A stretch of DNA of 64,000 bases, from positions 1,922,001 through 1,986,000 of the forward strand of contig NZ_NKFL01000006.1 in assembly GCF_002223055.1 (NCBI RefSeq), read 5' to 3'. Shown here piece after piece: positions 16,900 through 25,390 of this stretch; the first letter of the stretch is position 1, and each line of letters starts with the position of its first letter. The position numbers and the translations under genes were made by a program. Source of the stretch: Burkholderia sp. HI2500. Its GTDB lineage: Bacteria > Pseudomonadota > Gammaproteobacteria > Burkholderiales > Burkholderiaceae. The notes under the pieces were generated by a model that saw only the letters and a list, made by a program, of their open reading frames with translations, had not been told where the DNA came from and did not search any database.

Positions 16900-18171
16900 T
16901 CAATAGCCCATCAGCTTCTGGTAGCCGACCCAGAACTTGCGGATCAGGCTTTCGGTGATTACCGTGTCCTGCTGGTCCGGATTGCCGCGCGACATCTCGA
17001 TCACCGACGTCGCGTCGCCGTCGCGCACCGTGCCGCGCTGCACGAGCTCGGTCGCCTCCGTGTCCTCCATCGAGATGTAGCCGGCCGGCCCGACGAGGTT
17101 CGCCTGCTTGATGCGCAGCGCGCGCAGCTCGGGCGTATCGTCCGCGTAGCCGAAGAAGTGGAAGATCAGTTCGAAGTTGTCGGGGCCTTTCGGCAGGATC
17201 TGCCGTGCGACCAGCGTGTTGTGGATCTGCTGGATCACGAGCTGCGGGAAGATCGGCTGGATATGGTTCGTGCAGTCCTCGTCGTATTCCGACACGAGGT
17301 CGAGAATCGATTCGTCTTCCAGATGAAAGCCTTCGTCGAACGAGCGGATGTTCTGCTGCTTGTACGCGGCCGACGTGTCGTCGCCCGTCTTCGTCACCGT
17401 GATGATGCTGTGCAGCCCGTGGTTCGCATCCGGAATCGAGCGCGCCTTCATCCCGACGCGGAAGATGTTGAAGGTCGTATGGAACAGGTGCAGCATGCTC
17501 GCGTGATACGGGTCCTTCACGTTCTCCATGTACAGCTTCCAGTTCGACTTCGAGTACTGGCGCGTGCAGCCGAGATACTCGATCGGCTTGTGGAAGATCC
17601 GGTCGATCCACGGGCGCATCTGCTCGCCGAGATAGTCGGACAGCGGCATCACGTCGTCGCTGAAGGTGGCGAACACGAGCCCGCGATAGCTGTCGACGCG
17701 CAGCTTGCGCAGCCCGTGCTGCTTCGGGTCGAAGTCGGCCGGCATCCCGGACATCCCCTTCTGGCCGCGCCGGAACGGCACGCCGAGCAGGTTGCCGGAA
17801 TTGTCGAAGCTCCACTGGTGATAGACGCAGGTGTGCGAGCTCGCATTGCCGCGCGACTTGCGGCACACCTGTGCGCCGCGGTGCGCGCAGCGGTTCACCC
17901 ACGCGGAAAGCGTGCCGTCCTCGGTACGCGTGACGACCACCGGCGTATCGCCGACGAACGTGCTCTTGAAGTCGCCGGCGTTCGGGATTTCCGCCTCCAG
18001 CGCGACGAAGTTCCACGTCGGGCCGCGGAAGATGCGCTCCTGTTCGCGATCGTAGACCGCGCGCGAGCTGAACACCTTGTACGGCACGCGCGAGCCGTCG
18101 TCGTGCGGAAAGGTCACGTCGGACGCGTCGTCGCGCGCGGCGAAAACGACGGGCGATTCTGTCTGCTCCAT
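16900..18171 (-). CDS. andAc: Anthranilate 1,2-dioxygenase large (alpha) subunit AndAc
   Basis: A 423-residue catalytic subunit. The Rieske centre is CAHRGAQVC followed by CVYHQWSF (about 90-115). The mononuclear iron ligands lie in NVKDPYHASMLH (about 205-220). The enzyme inserts O2 into anthranilate, which then loses CO2 and ammonia to give catechol; substrate assignment rests on operon order and the neighbouring cat genes. An AAGGAG ribosome site seven bases upstream supports the start at 18171 over an upstream ATG that would add 12 residues. It is the first gene of the operon, divergent from andR. Confidence 0.92.
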   Translation of the reverse strand: MEQTESPVVFAARDDASDVTFPHDDGSRVPYKVFSSRAVYDREQERIFRGPTWNFVALEAEIPNAGDFKSTFVGDTPVVVTRTEDGTLSAWVNRCAHRGAQVCRKSRGNASSHTCVYHQWSFDNSGNLLGVPFRRGQKGMSGMPADFDPKQHGLRKLRVDSYRGLVFATFSDDVMPLSDYLGEQMRPWIDRIFHKPIEYLGCTRQYSKSNWKLYMENVKDPYHASMLHLFHTTFNIFRVGMKARSIPDANHGLHSIITVTKTGDDTSAAYKQQNIRSFDEGFHLEDESILDLVSEYDEDCTNHIQPIFPQLVIQQIHNTLVARQILPKGPDNFELIFHFFGYADDTPELRALRIKQANLVGPAGYISMEDTEATELVQRGTVRDGDATSVIEMSRGNPDQQDTVITESLIRKFWVGYQKLMGY

Positions 18172-18227
18172 GTCGGACTCCTTGTCGATCTGTTTCGTTG
18201 AATGCATGGAGCCGATTTTTGAAAAGC

Positions 18228-18284
18228 TAATATTCGCCGTCTATCCGGAAAGTGCGATTGCGGCGGTGCAATATCCACTTTCGG
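18228..18284. promoter_or_regulatory. Divergent andAc/andR control region with inverted repeat
   Basis: Between andAc and andR a 7-base inverted repeat (GAAAGTG at 18248-18254 and CACTTTC at 18276-18282) flanks a 21-base spacer. On the minus strand TATTAG near 18229-18234 could be the andAc -10 box, which puts the left repeat arm near the -35 position, where an AraC/XylS activator would bind. Binding by AndR is inference. Confidence 0.4.
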
Positions 18285-18384
18285 CGGATTTCTGCGCTAG
18301 CATGACGGCACACACGACCGTGCGCTCGATCGCGACCCATTGATCGGATCGAAGCGCACGCCGTCCACACCAAGGCTGATGCCC

Positions 18385-19344
18385 ATGTCCCCAACGTCGT
18401 TCGAGCCGCTCGCGCTGCGCGCGCACCGGCTGTTCGAATCCCGCGATCTCGACGAGACGCGCGAGCGGATCTCGCGCGTGATGCAGCCGCATGCGCTGCT
18501 GCCGAACGGCCGCACGCATGGCGCGTCGCACATGGATTTCGTCAAGCTGGGCGGGCTCGGGATCGGCACGATCGCGTTCGGCGACGCGATGCGCGTGCAG
18601 GTCGACGCGGTCGACGGCTATTACCTGCTGATGTTCTGTCTGTCCGGCCAGGCCGAGGTGCGTGCGATGGGCCGGCAGCTTGGCGTCGATGGCCAGACGG
18701 GCGTGCTGTGTGCGCCCGGCGAACGCTTCGACGCGGTGCTGTCGGCCGATTGCGAGCAGTTCGTGCTGCGCATCGACGCCGCGACCGTCGGCTCGCTGAC
18801 CGGCGACCCGCGCGCGACGCTCGATCCCGTGCTGCACGTCAGCGACGCCGCGCTCGCCGCGTGGCGCCAGCAGCTGATGCTCGTCGCCCGCTCGCCCGAA
18901 CTGCTCGAACGCGCGAACGCGAACCCGCGCGTCGCCTCCCAGCTCGAGCACCTGCTGATCGACCTGCTGATCGAAGGCCACCCGCCGTCCGTGCTGCAGG
19001 CGTCGCATCGCGACCCGGCGCCGGGTTTCGTGCGGCGCGCGCAGGAGTTCGTGAACGCGCACTACGCGCAGCCGCTGCAGCTCGCCGATATCGTCCAGGC
19101 CGCCAACGTGCCGGAACGGACGCTGCGCGACGCGTTCCTGCAGTTCTGCGGGATGAGCCCGATGCAATACCTGCGCGCGACGCGGCTCGACCACGCGCGC
19201 GAGCTGCTGCGCGGCGCGGTGTCCGACCGGCGGATCGCCGATGTCGCGCTCGATTGCGGGTTTACGCACCTGGGGCGGTTCGCGATCGCGTATCGGGAAA
19301 AGTTCGGGGAATCGCCGTCGGAAACGCTCGACGGGAAGCGGTAA
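18385..19344 (+). CDS. andR: AraC/XylS-family activator AndR
   Basis: A 319-residue regulator with an N-terminal cupin-like effector domain (about 40-170) and a C-terminal AraC DNA-binding domain with two helix-turn-helix units ([21 protein letters not shown] and [19 protein letters not shown], ending [13 protein letters not shown]). In Burkholderia cepacia, AndR activates the and operon in response to anthranilate; the divergent position matches. I chose the ATG at 18385, nine bases after AAGG; ATG 18379 and TTG 18340 are in-frame alternatives. Confidence 0.86.
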   Translation: MSPTSFEPLALRAHRLFESRDLDETRERISRVMQPHALLPNGRTHGASHMDFVKLGGLGIGTIAFGDAMRVQVDAVDGYYLLMFCLSGQAEVRAMGRQLGVDGQTGVLCAPGERFDAVLSADCEQFVLRIDAATVGSLTGDPRATLDPVLHVSDAALAAWRQQLMLVARSPELLERANANPRVASQLEHLLIDLLIEGHPPSVLQASHRDPAPGFVRRAQEFVNAHYAQPLQLADIVQAANVPERTLRDAFLQFCGMSPMQYLRATRLDHARELLRGAVSDRRIADVALDCGFTHLGRFAIAYREKFGESPSETLDGKR

Positions 19345-19500
19345 CGTCGTCGCGCATGCGCGCGCGGCCGGGCCCGGCGGCTTGCGGAACCGCCGAAGCG
19401 CTCGCACGACAGCGCATGACATCGCGGCGCCCTCCCCGCCTCTGCCAGTGTTCGCCGAAACAGACCGTTAGTTGCAATTCGAAGAAGTTAATGACGATCG

Positions 19501-20391
19501 TCAATCCGCCGGCACGATCATCTCCCGCGCAATCGCGCAAAACGCGGCCGTCGCCGCGCTTTCGCCGTGCAGCCGGCGGCTCATGATGATCGGCGACGTC
19601 GCGGCCGGCTCCGGCAACCGCCGGTAGACCACGCCCTTCACGCGCACGCCCTCCACGCTCTCCGGCACCAGCGACACGCCGACCTGCGCGGCCACGAGCC
19701 CGAGCGCCGTCTGCAGCTCGCGCACCTCGTGAACGGCCGCCGGCACCAGCGCGCCGTCGCGCAGCGCCGAGAGCTGCTGATCGGCGAAGCTCGGCCGCGG
19801 CGTGCTCGGATAGACGATCAGCGTCTCGTTCGCGATATCCGCGAGCGTCAGCGGCCGGGCCGGATCGGCGAGCCGATGCCCGACCGGCAGCGCCGCGATC
19901 AGCTTTTCCTCGATCAGCGCCTCGCGCACCAGTTGATCGTCGTCGAACCGCAGCCGGCCGAAGCCCACGTCGATCCGCCCGCCCTTCAGCGCGCCGAGCT
20001 GCTCGAGCGTGAACATTTCGATCAGCGACAACTCGACGTCCGGCTGCGCCTCGCGAAACGCGCGGATCACGTCCGGCAGCGCGCCGTACAGCGTCGACGG
20101 CACGAAGCCGATCACGATCCGCTCCGATAGCTGCGCGAGCCGCCGGGTCAGCGGGCCGAGCTCGTCGGCCTGGTCGACGAGGCGCTTCGCCTGCGCATAG
20201 AACACCCGCCCCGCATCCGTCAGTTTCAGCGGCCGCGCGCCGCGCTCGAACAGCGGCAGCCCGATTTCGTCCTCGATCGCCTGGAGCTGGCGGCTGAGCG
20301 GCGGCTGCGTCATGTGCAGCCGCTCCGCCGCCCGCGTGATGTTCATTTCCTCGGCGACGGCGATGAAGTAGCGGAGCTGACGCAATTCCAT
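19501..20391 (-). CDS. catR: LysR-type regulator CatR
   Basis: A 296-residue LysR regulator. The N-terminal winged helix reads MELRQLRYFIAVAEEMNIT, then AERLHMTQPPLSRQLQAIE; residues 90-290 form the effector-binding domain. It is divergent from catB with 90 bases between them, the classic catR-catB arrangement, in which CatR activates catabolic genes with cis,cis-muconate. A TGAGG ribosome site lies upstream of the start. It is convergent with andR. Confidence 0.9.
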   Translation of the reverse strand: MELRQLRYFIAVAEEMNITRAAERLHMTQPPLSRQLQAIEDEIGLPLFERGARPLKLTDAGRVFYAQAKRLVDQADELGPLTRRLAQLSERIVIGFVPSTLYGALPDVIRAFREAQPDVELSLIEMFTLEQLGALKGGRIDVGFGRLRFDDDQLVREALIEEKLIAALPVGHRLADPARPLTLADIANETLIVYPSTPRPSFADQQLSALRDGALVPAAVHEVRELQTALGLVAAQVGVSLVPESVEGVRVKGVVYRRLPEPAATSPIIMSRRLHGESAATAAFCAIAREMIVPAD

Positions 20392-20429
20392 TTCATGCCT
20401 CAAAGGTATGGAAGTAGTCGGAAAGAGTG

Positions 20430-20459
20430 TTGACGACGCGGGGCGGGAATTCCTACCAT
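20430..20459 (+). promoter_or_regulatory. Candidate catB promoter
   Basis: TTGACG (20430-20435) and TACCAT (20454-20459) are 18 bases apart, with the catB start 22 bases downstream of the -10. The weak -10 box suits an activator-dependent promoter; CatR would bind upstream, in the space shared with catR. Confidence 0.45.
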
Positions 20460-20481
20460 GTGCACCAACAGGAGGAATCGC

Positions 20482-21615
20482 ATGATAGCAACTGCCGCCA
20501 CCATCGAACGCATCGAGACCCTGCTCGTCGACGTGCCTACGATCCGACCCCACAAACTGTCGGTCGCCACGATGAATTGCCAGACCCTCGTGCTGGTGCG
20601 TGTTCGATGCACGGACGGTATCGAAGGCGTCGGCGAGGCGACGACCATCGGCGGTCTCGCGTACGGCGAGGAGAGCCCCGAAAGCATCAAGGTCAACATC
20701 GACACCTACTTCGCGCCGCTGCTGCAGGGCATGGACGCGACTCGCCCGGGCGCTGCGCTGGCGCGCGCCCGCAAGCTGTTCCAGGGCAACCGCTTCGCGA
20801 AGTGCGCGATCGAGACCGCGCTGTTCGACGCGCAGGCGCGCCGCCTCGGCGTGCCGCTGTCCGAGCTGTTCGGCGGCCGCCGGACCGATGCGGTCGATGT
20901 TGCATGGACGCTCGCGAGCGGCGACACGCAGCGTGATATCGCGGAAGCCGAAGCGATGCTCGACGCGCGCCGCCACCGCGCGTTCAAGCTGAAGATCGGC
21001 TCGAACGCCGTGGCCGACGACGTCGCGCACGTGATCGCGATCAAGCGCGCGCTCGGCGAGCGCGGCGACGTGCGCGTCGACGTGAACCAGGCATGGAGCG
21101 AAACCGACGCGATCTGGGCCGGCGCACGCTTGGCGGAAGCCGGCGTGAGCCTGGTCGAGCAGCCGATCGCCGCGACCAACCGCGCGGGGCTGAAACGCCT
21201 CACGCAACTGGCGCAGGTGCCGATCATGGCCGACGAGGCGCTGCACGGCCCCGTCGACGCATTCGCGCTCGCGCAGGATCGCGCGGCCGACGTGTTCGCG
21301 GTGAAGATCGCGCAATCGGGCGGCCTGCAGGGTGCGGCGAGCGTCGCGTCGATCGCGGCGGCGGCCGGCATCGAGCTGTACGGCGGCACGATGCTCGAGG
21401 GTGCGGCCGGCACGATGGCGTCCGCGCAACTGTTCAGCACGTTCGACTCGCTGAAATGGGGCACCGAACTGTTCGGCCCGCTGCTGCTCACCGAGGAAAT
21501 CCTCGTCGAGCCGCTGCGTTACGCGGATTTCAAGCTGCACCTGCCGGCAGCGCCCGGCCTCGGCATCACCTTCGACTGGGCCCGCATCGAACGGATGCGA
21601 CGCGACGCCCGCTGA
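20482..21615 (+). CDS. catB: Muconate cycloisomerase CatB
   Basis: A 377-residue enolase-superfamily enzyme that converts cis,cis-muconate to muconolactone. The catalytic Lys pair is in AFKLKIG; metal ligands lie in DVNQAW, LVEQPIA and MADEAL; the opposing base is in VKIAQSGG. The start follows an AGGAGG ribosome site, deciding it over an ATG eight codons upstream. It heads the catBAC unit, induced via CatR. Confidence 0.94.
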   Translation: MIATAATIERIETLLVDVPTIRPHKLSVATMNCQTLVLVRVRCTDGIEGVGEATTIGGLAYGEESPESIKVNIDTYFAPLLQGMDATRPGAALARARKLFQGNRFAKCAIETALFDAQARRLGVPLSELFGGRRTDAVDVAWTLASGDTQRDIAEAEAMLDARRHRAFKLKIGSNAVADDVAHVIAIKRALGERGDVRVDVNQAWSETDAIWAGARLAEAGVSLVEQPIAATNRAGLKRLTQLAQVPIMADEALHGPVDAFALAQDRAADVFAVKIAQSGGLQGAASVASIAAAAGIELYGGTMLEGAAGTMASAQLFSTFDSLKWGTELFGPLLLTEEILVEPLRYADFKLHLPAAPGLGITFDWARIERMRRDAR

Positions 21616-21647
21616 TCCCCACACGACCACCGAAACCGGAGACACAG

Positions 21648-22550
21648 ATGAACAAGCAAGCCATCGACGCACTGCTGAAGACCTTCGACGACGCCGCCGA
21701 GAAGCCGGGCAACCCGCGCGTGCGCGCGATCGTCAACCGGATCGTGAAGGACATCTGCTACACGATCGAGGACTTCGACGTGCAGCCGAGCGAATTCTGG
21801 ACGGCGCTGAACTACCTGAACGAAGCCGGCCGCGAATTCGGGCTGATCGCCGCGGGCCTCGGCCTCGAGCGCTTCCTCGACGTGCGCATGGACGAAGCCG
21901 AGGAAAAGGCCGGCATCCAGGGCGGCACGCCGCGCACGATCGAAGGGCCGCTGTATGTCGCCGGTGCGCCGGAATCGGTCGGCCATGCGCGTCTCGACGA
22001 CGGCACCGACCCGGGCCAGACGCTGATCATGCGCGGCCAGGTGCTTGGCCAGGACGGCGCGCCGATCGCGAACGCACTGGTCGAGGTATGGCACGCGAAC
22101 CATCTCGGCAACTACTCGTACTTCGATCAGTCGCAGCCCGCGTTCAACCTGCGCCGCTCGATCCGCACCGACGCCGAAGGCCGCTACAGCTTCCGCAGCG
22201 TGCTGCCGGTCGGCTACAGCGTGCCGCCGGGCAGCAAGACCGAGCAATTGCTCGACCAGCTCGGCCGCCACGGCCATCGTCCGGCGCACATTCACTTCTT
22301 CGTTTCGGCGGACGGTTATCGTAAGCTGACGACGCAGATCAACATCGATGGCGATCCGCATCTGTGGGACGACTTCGCCTTCGCGACGCGCGACGGGTTG
22401 ATCCCGCCGGTGAAGCAGGCCGAAGGCGCGGAAGGCAAGCCGTATGGCGTCGACGGGCAGTTCGCGCTGATCGATTTCGATTTCTCGCTGCTCAAGGACA
22501 AGCAGGACGTGCCGGGCAGCGAAGTCGAGCGGGCCCGCGCGCAGGCGTGA
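21648..22550 (+). CDS. catA: Catechol 1,2-dioxygenase CatA
   Basis: A 300-residue intradiol dioxygenase that opens catechol to cis,cis-muconate. The Fe(III) ligands are visible: Tyr156 in GNYSYFDQS, a second Tyr in VGYSVPPG, and two His in PAHIHFF. The N-terminal 100 residues form the helical dimer and lipid-binding domain usual for the family. It begins 32 bases after catB, with a GGAGAC ribosome site. It draws on catechol made by the neighbouring and operon. Confidence 0.95.
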   Translation: MNKQAIDALLKTFDDAAEKPGNPRVRAIVNRIVKDICYTIEDFDVQPSEFWTALNYLNEAGREFGLIAAGLGLERFLDVRMDEAEEKAGIQGGTPRTIEGPLYVAGAPESVGHARLDDGTDPGQTLIMRGQVLGQDGAPIANALVEVWHANHLGNYSYFDQSQPAFNLRRSIRTDAEGRYSFRSVLPVGYSVPPGSKTEQLLDQLGRHGHRPAHIHFFVSADGYRKLTTQINIDGDPHLWDDFAFATRDGLIPPVKQAEGAEGKPYGVDGQFALIDFDFSLLKDKQDVPGSEVERARAQA

Positions 22551-22593
22551 GTGGCCTTCCGATTCGACGAACCGATAACGCAAGGAGTGCAGG

Positions 22594-22884
22594 ATGCTGT
22601 TTCATGTGGAAATGACCGTCCGTCTGCCGACGGACATGGATCCGGTCAAGGCGGCCACGCTGAAGGCGGAAGAAAAGGCGATGTGCCAGCGGCTGATGAA
22701 CGAAGGAACCTGGCGGCATCTGTGGCGGATCGCCGGGCAGTATGCGAACGTCAGTATTTTCGACGTCGAGAGCGTGCAGCAGCTGCATGACCTGCTGAGC
22801 CAGCTGCCGCTGTTCCCGTATATGGAGATGGAAGTGCGGGCGCTGTGCCGGCATCCGTCTTCGGTGCGGGAGGATGATCGGTGA
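22594..22884 (+). CDS. catC: Muconolactone delta-isomerase CatC
   Basis: A 96-residue protein of the small ferredoxin-like decameric isomerase family, starting MLFHVEMTVRLPTDMDP and containing LWRIAGQYANVSIFDVES. It converts muconolactone to beta-ketoadipate enol-lactone. AAGGAG lies upstream and the gene is 43 bases after catA, ending the catBAC unit. The later pathway genes (catD, pcaIJ, pcaF) are not in this window. Confidence 0.94.
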   Translation: MLFHVEMTVRLPTDMDPVKAATLKAEEKAMCQRLMNEGTWRHLWRIAGQYANVSIFDVESVQQLHDLLSQLPLFPYMEMEVRALCRHPSSVREDDR

Positions 22885-22890
22885 TCCCAG

Positions 22891-22929
22891 TGCGGCCCAT
22901 GCCGCCGGTTGTCCGGCGCATGGGTCGCA
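22891..22929. terminator. Candidate bidirectional hairpin between cat and T6SS units
   Basis: A long nearly perfect stem (TGCGGCCCATGC...GCATGGGTCGCA) lies between convergent catC and the last T6SS gene. No T tract follows on either strand, so it may be a weak or factor-assisted terminator. Confidence 0.35.
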
Positions 22930-22972
22930 GAACATGGCGTCGTAGTGACGCCATGCCCCCCAGCATTGACGA

Positions 22973-23737
22973 CTATTCGACACTCGGCAGCGACCGGGAA
23001 AACTCGAAGCCGTCGCCAATCTGGTCCAGCGTCCAGCGACGCTGCGTATGCAGCTTTACCCATCGTGTACGCTCGCGGTCGTCGGACACATTTCCGACCG
23101 ATATCTTGGCCTTGCCTGTCGAGTAGTTCACACTGAGGTTTCGTACGACGCCCGTATTGCGCATCGTCGAGAAGTTGTCATAGCCGATCAGCATGAAATT
23201 CCGGTCTTGCCATCGGAATGTATAGGTGGTGGATCCCATTTCCCAACTCCCTGCACTGGCAAAACGACTCAGCGTGACCCGCAACGCGCCTCGGTCGACA
23301 ATCACGCTCCCTTCTTCCAAAGCATCCGCGAGACAGGGGGATTCCCGGGCCGGTATGAGCGTATCGTTTCGCAACGCGACAGCGTACCGGCCATCCAGCT
23401 GCGCAAAGGCAACGACAAGAACACGCGGATTCGCGTCGAACGGGTTCTCGCACATGCCGTCATGCGATATCACGTTCGCAGGATCATTGTCACGCAAGAC
23501 CAGCACAAGATCGTCGCGGCCATCACCGTTCAGGTCACCCTTCGTCTGATATTCCAGCTTCCAGCCTTTGGGAACGAAACCGTCCGGCTTTCCAGCGAGC
23601 GGCGCAATGGATGGAGACTGCACATCTCGAGCCACCGCGTGAGCGGACACGATAATGCCAAGCAAAACTGCCAGCCTGAGTCGTTTAGATAGCGTGAATG
23701 GCTTGTTCCCGCTCCGAATGGGTTGCAAGACTTTCAT
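22973..23737 (-). CDS. Exported protein with calcium-binding-like loop, last gene of the T6SS minus operon
   Basis: A 254-residue protein of unknown function. Residues 18-36 form a signal peptide (LRLAVLLGIIVSAHAVA). A DLNGDGRDDLVLVL loop at 68-81 has the spacing of a calcium-binding FG-GAP or dockerin-type site, followed by beta-rich sequence. The start ATG overlaps the tssJ stop by four bases, so it is co-translated with the T6SS outer-membrane lipoprotein. It probably works in the periplasm; a link to T6SS assembly is inferred from position only. Confidence 0.7.
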   Translation of the reverse strand: MKVLQPIRSGNKPFTLSKRLRLAVLLGIIVSAHAVARDVQSPSIAPLAGKPDGFVPKGWKLEYQTKGDLNGDGRDDLVLVLRDNDPANVISHDGMCENPFDANPRVLVVAFAQLDGRYAVALRNDTLIPARESPCLADALEEGSVIVDRGALRVTLSRFASAGSWEMGSTTYTFRWQDRNFMLIGYDNFSTMRNTGVVRNLSVNYSTGKAKISVGNVSDDRERTRWVKLHTQRRWTLDQIGDGFEFSRSLPSVE

Positions 23738-24252
23738 TTCGACCTATCCCCCGCCATCTGCAATCCATTCGACGTCAAACCGAGACGTAGAGGCTTATCC
23801 GGATCGAGCTTCTTTTTCTCGACGACCCGCTTCCAGTCTGCCGCAGCTCCGGGGACGCGGTACAACGCGACGATCGCCACATACTCCGTCTCGCGTTGCA
23901 TCGGTTGAGACAAGCTCGACGAAGCGCCGGGGTTCACGACGGCCGACATATCCGCTCGCAAATCCTGGGCCAGCACGGTCCGATCGTTCTTCAGCAGATC
24001 GTCGTACGACGCCGCATCGAACGCCTTGCGATCCTTCAGTTGATAGACACGCACGGCAACCGACGTGGGCCGTCCTACGTCGTCCGGATTCAATGCGGCG
24101 CGCGCAGTCAAATCGACATCAAGCACCTTCACCTGCTTGAAAAACACCGCACGATACGCATTCGACGAGGCATCCGACACGGATTGCCACGCGCCGCAAC
24201 CCGACAGCAGCAATACGGCAACGGCAGTGGCCGCACTCATTCGATAGAACAT
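23734..24252 (-). CDS. tssJ: T6SS outer-membrane lipoprotein TssJ
   Basis: A 172-residue lipoprotein. The signal peptide (MFYRMSAATAVAVLLLSGCG) ends in an LSGC lipobox. The mature part has the TssJ pattern: polar residues after the Cys, VKVLDVDLTARAALNPDD, SVAVRVYQLKD and a central LLKNDRTVLAQDL. TssJ anchors the TssLM membrane complex to the outer membrane. GGAG precedes the start, which lies 13 bases after tssG. Confidence 0.88.
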   Translation of the reverse strand: MFYRMSAATAVAVLLLSGCGAWQSVSDASSNAYRAVFFKQVKVLDVDLTARAALNPDDVGRPTSVAVRVYQLKDRKAFDAASYDDLLKNDRTVLAQDLRADMSAVVNPGASSSLSQPMQRETEYVAIVALYRVPGAAADWKRVVEKKKLDPDKPLRLGLTSNGLQMAGDRSK

Positions 24253-24265
24253 AAACACTCCGGAG

Positions 24266-25390
24266 TCAGATCGTGCGCGGCACGAGATGCGGATTGGGTC
24301 GCGGCGCGGGCAACGCCTCATAGACACCCAAGGCGATATCGATCAGTCGTTCATCGACTGACGGCAACACAGTCGTCCAGCCGAGACGTGGCGCGGGGGC
24401 GGCACGTTCGACTCCAACGGCCGGCTTCGGAACGAACCGTGTCGACACCTTCATCCGCAAATGCACGTCGGCCTTGATGCCGACATACAGCTGGATGAAT
24501 GCCATCACCTCCCGATGCAGCCACGCACCCGGCAGCAGGTCCTGAGCCTGCTGCGCATCAACGGGCCACAACGTCAAACGCACGGCTCGACTGCGATACG
24601 CGAGACGCCTGCCGAGCACGTAGCCGCCGCCGAGCCCGCTACGCTGCCCGTTCGACAACACGCCGGCATCCGGCTTCGCCGACGTCAACGGTGTCGGTCG
24701 CCCGCTACTCGTCGTCACAGCCCAGAATTCGTCGACGCGAACATCGGCCCCCGGCGCGGCGAGCGCCACCACGCCGGCCAGCCCTTCCGACGTGCGCGTC
24801 CGCTGAATCAACAGCCCCAGCAACGCAAGCATCCGCGAGTTCGGCAGGCCTGCCCGCGAAGGCTTGTCGCCCCACCCGAATCCCGCCAGACACAACAGGT
24901 TTTGCGAATAATCGTCGACACCGCCGGCCCGGAAGCGCTCCGGATAACGATATTTCTTCCACGCGCGATAAAGCAGCGTCGCCATCCGGTGGTTGAACGG
25001 TTCGAGAAACGCCTCGACCGCTTCATGTCCCTCCTCCCGCAACACGATCTCGTCGATCATGTGCGACGGCATGGCCGCATCGACGCCATAGAGACCCATG
25101 AAAGTCGTGCGCACAGTCGGCGGCGCATCGAGGTGCTCGTCGTCGAACTCTACTGCGGCCACCTCGCCCGCCGGAAAACCCAACCGGGGACGCGGCCGGA
25201 ATCGCACCGGCTCATGCTCCGGCGTATCACATGTGCCGAGGCCGGGGCGTCCGGGCGCACATGCCTCCAGCAGACGACAGAACTGCATGAATGTCATCCT
25301 CGGCGCCCGCTCGAACAACTTCACGGCCACAGCCGGCAGGCTTTTCGGCTCACCGGCTTCAGCACTCATCCGATCGATCGAAAGACTCAT
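24266..25390 (-). CDS. tssG: T6SS baseplate protein TssG
   Basis: A 374-residue TssG (ImpH/VasB family). Typical features are an ARMTFMQFCRLLEA-like start, RPRPRLGFPAGEV, a TTFMGLYGVDAAMP segment and a HREVMAFIQLYVGI region near the C-terminus. TssG joins TssE, TssF and TssK in the baseplate wedge. The ATG at 25390 overlaps the tssF stop (ATGA), which sets the start. Confidence 0.9.
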   Translation of the reverse strand: MSLSIDRMSAEAGEPKSLPAVAVKLFERAPRMTFMQFCRLLEACAPGRPGLGTCDTPEHEPVRFRPRPRLGFPAGEVAAVEFDDEHLDAPPTVRTTFMGLYGVDAAMPSHMIDEIVLREEGHEAVEAFLEPFNHRMATLLYRAWKKYRYPERFRAGGVDDYSQNLLCLAGFGWGDKPSRAGLPNSRMLALLGLLIQRTRTSEGLAGVVALAAPGADVRVDEFWAVTTSSGRPTPLTSAKPDAGVLSNGQRSGLGGGYVLGRRLAYRSRAVRLTLWPVDAQQAQDLLPGAWLHREVMAFIQLYVGIKADVHLRMKVSTRFVPKPAVGVERAAPAPRLGWTTVLPSVDERLIDIALGVYEALPAPRPNPHLVPRTI

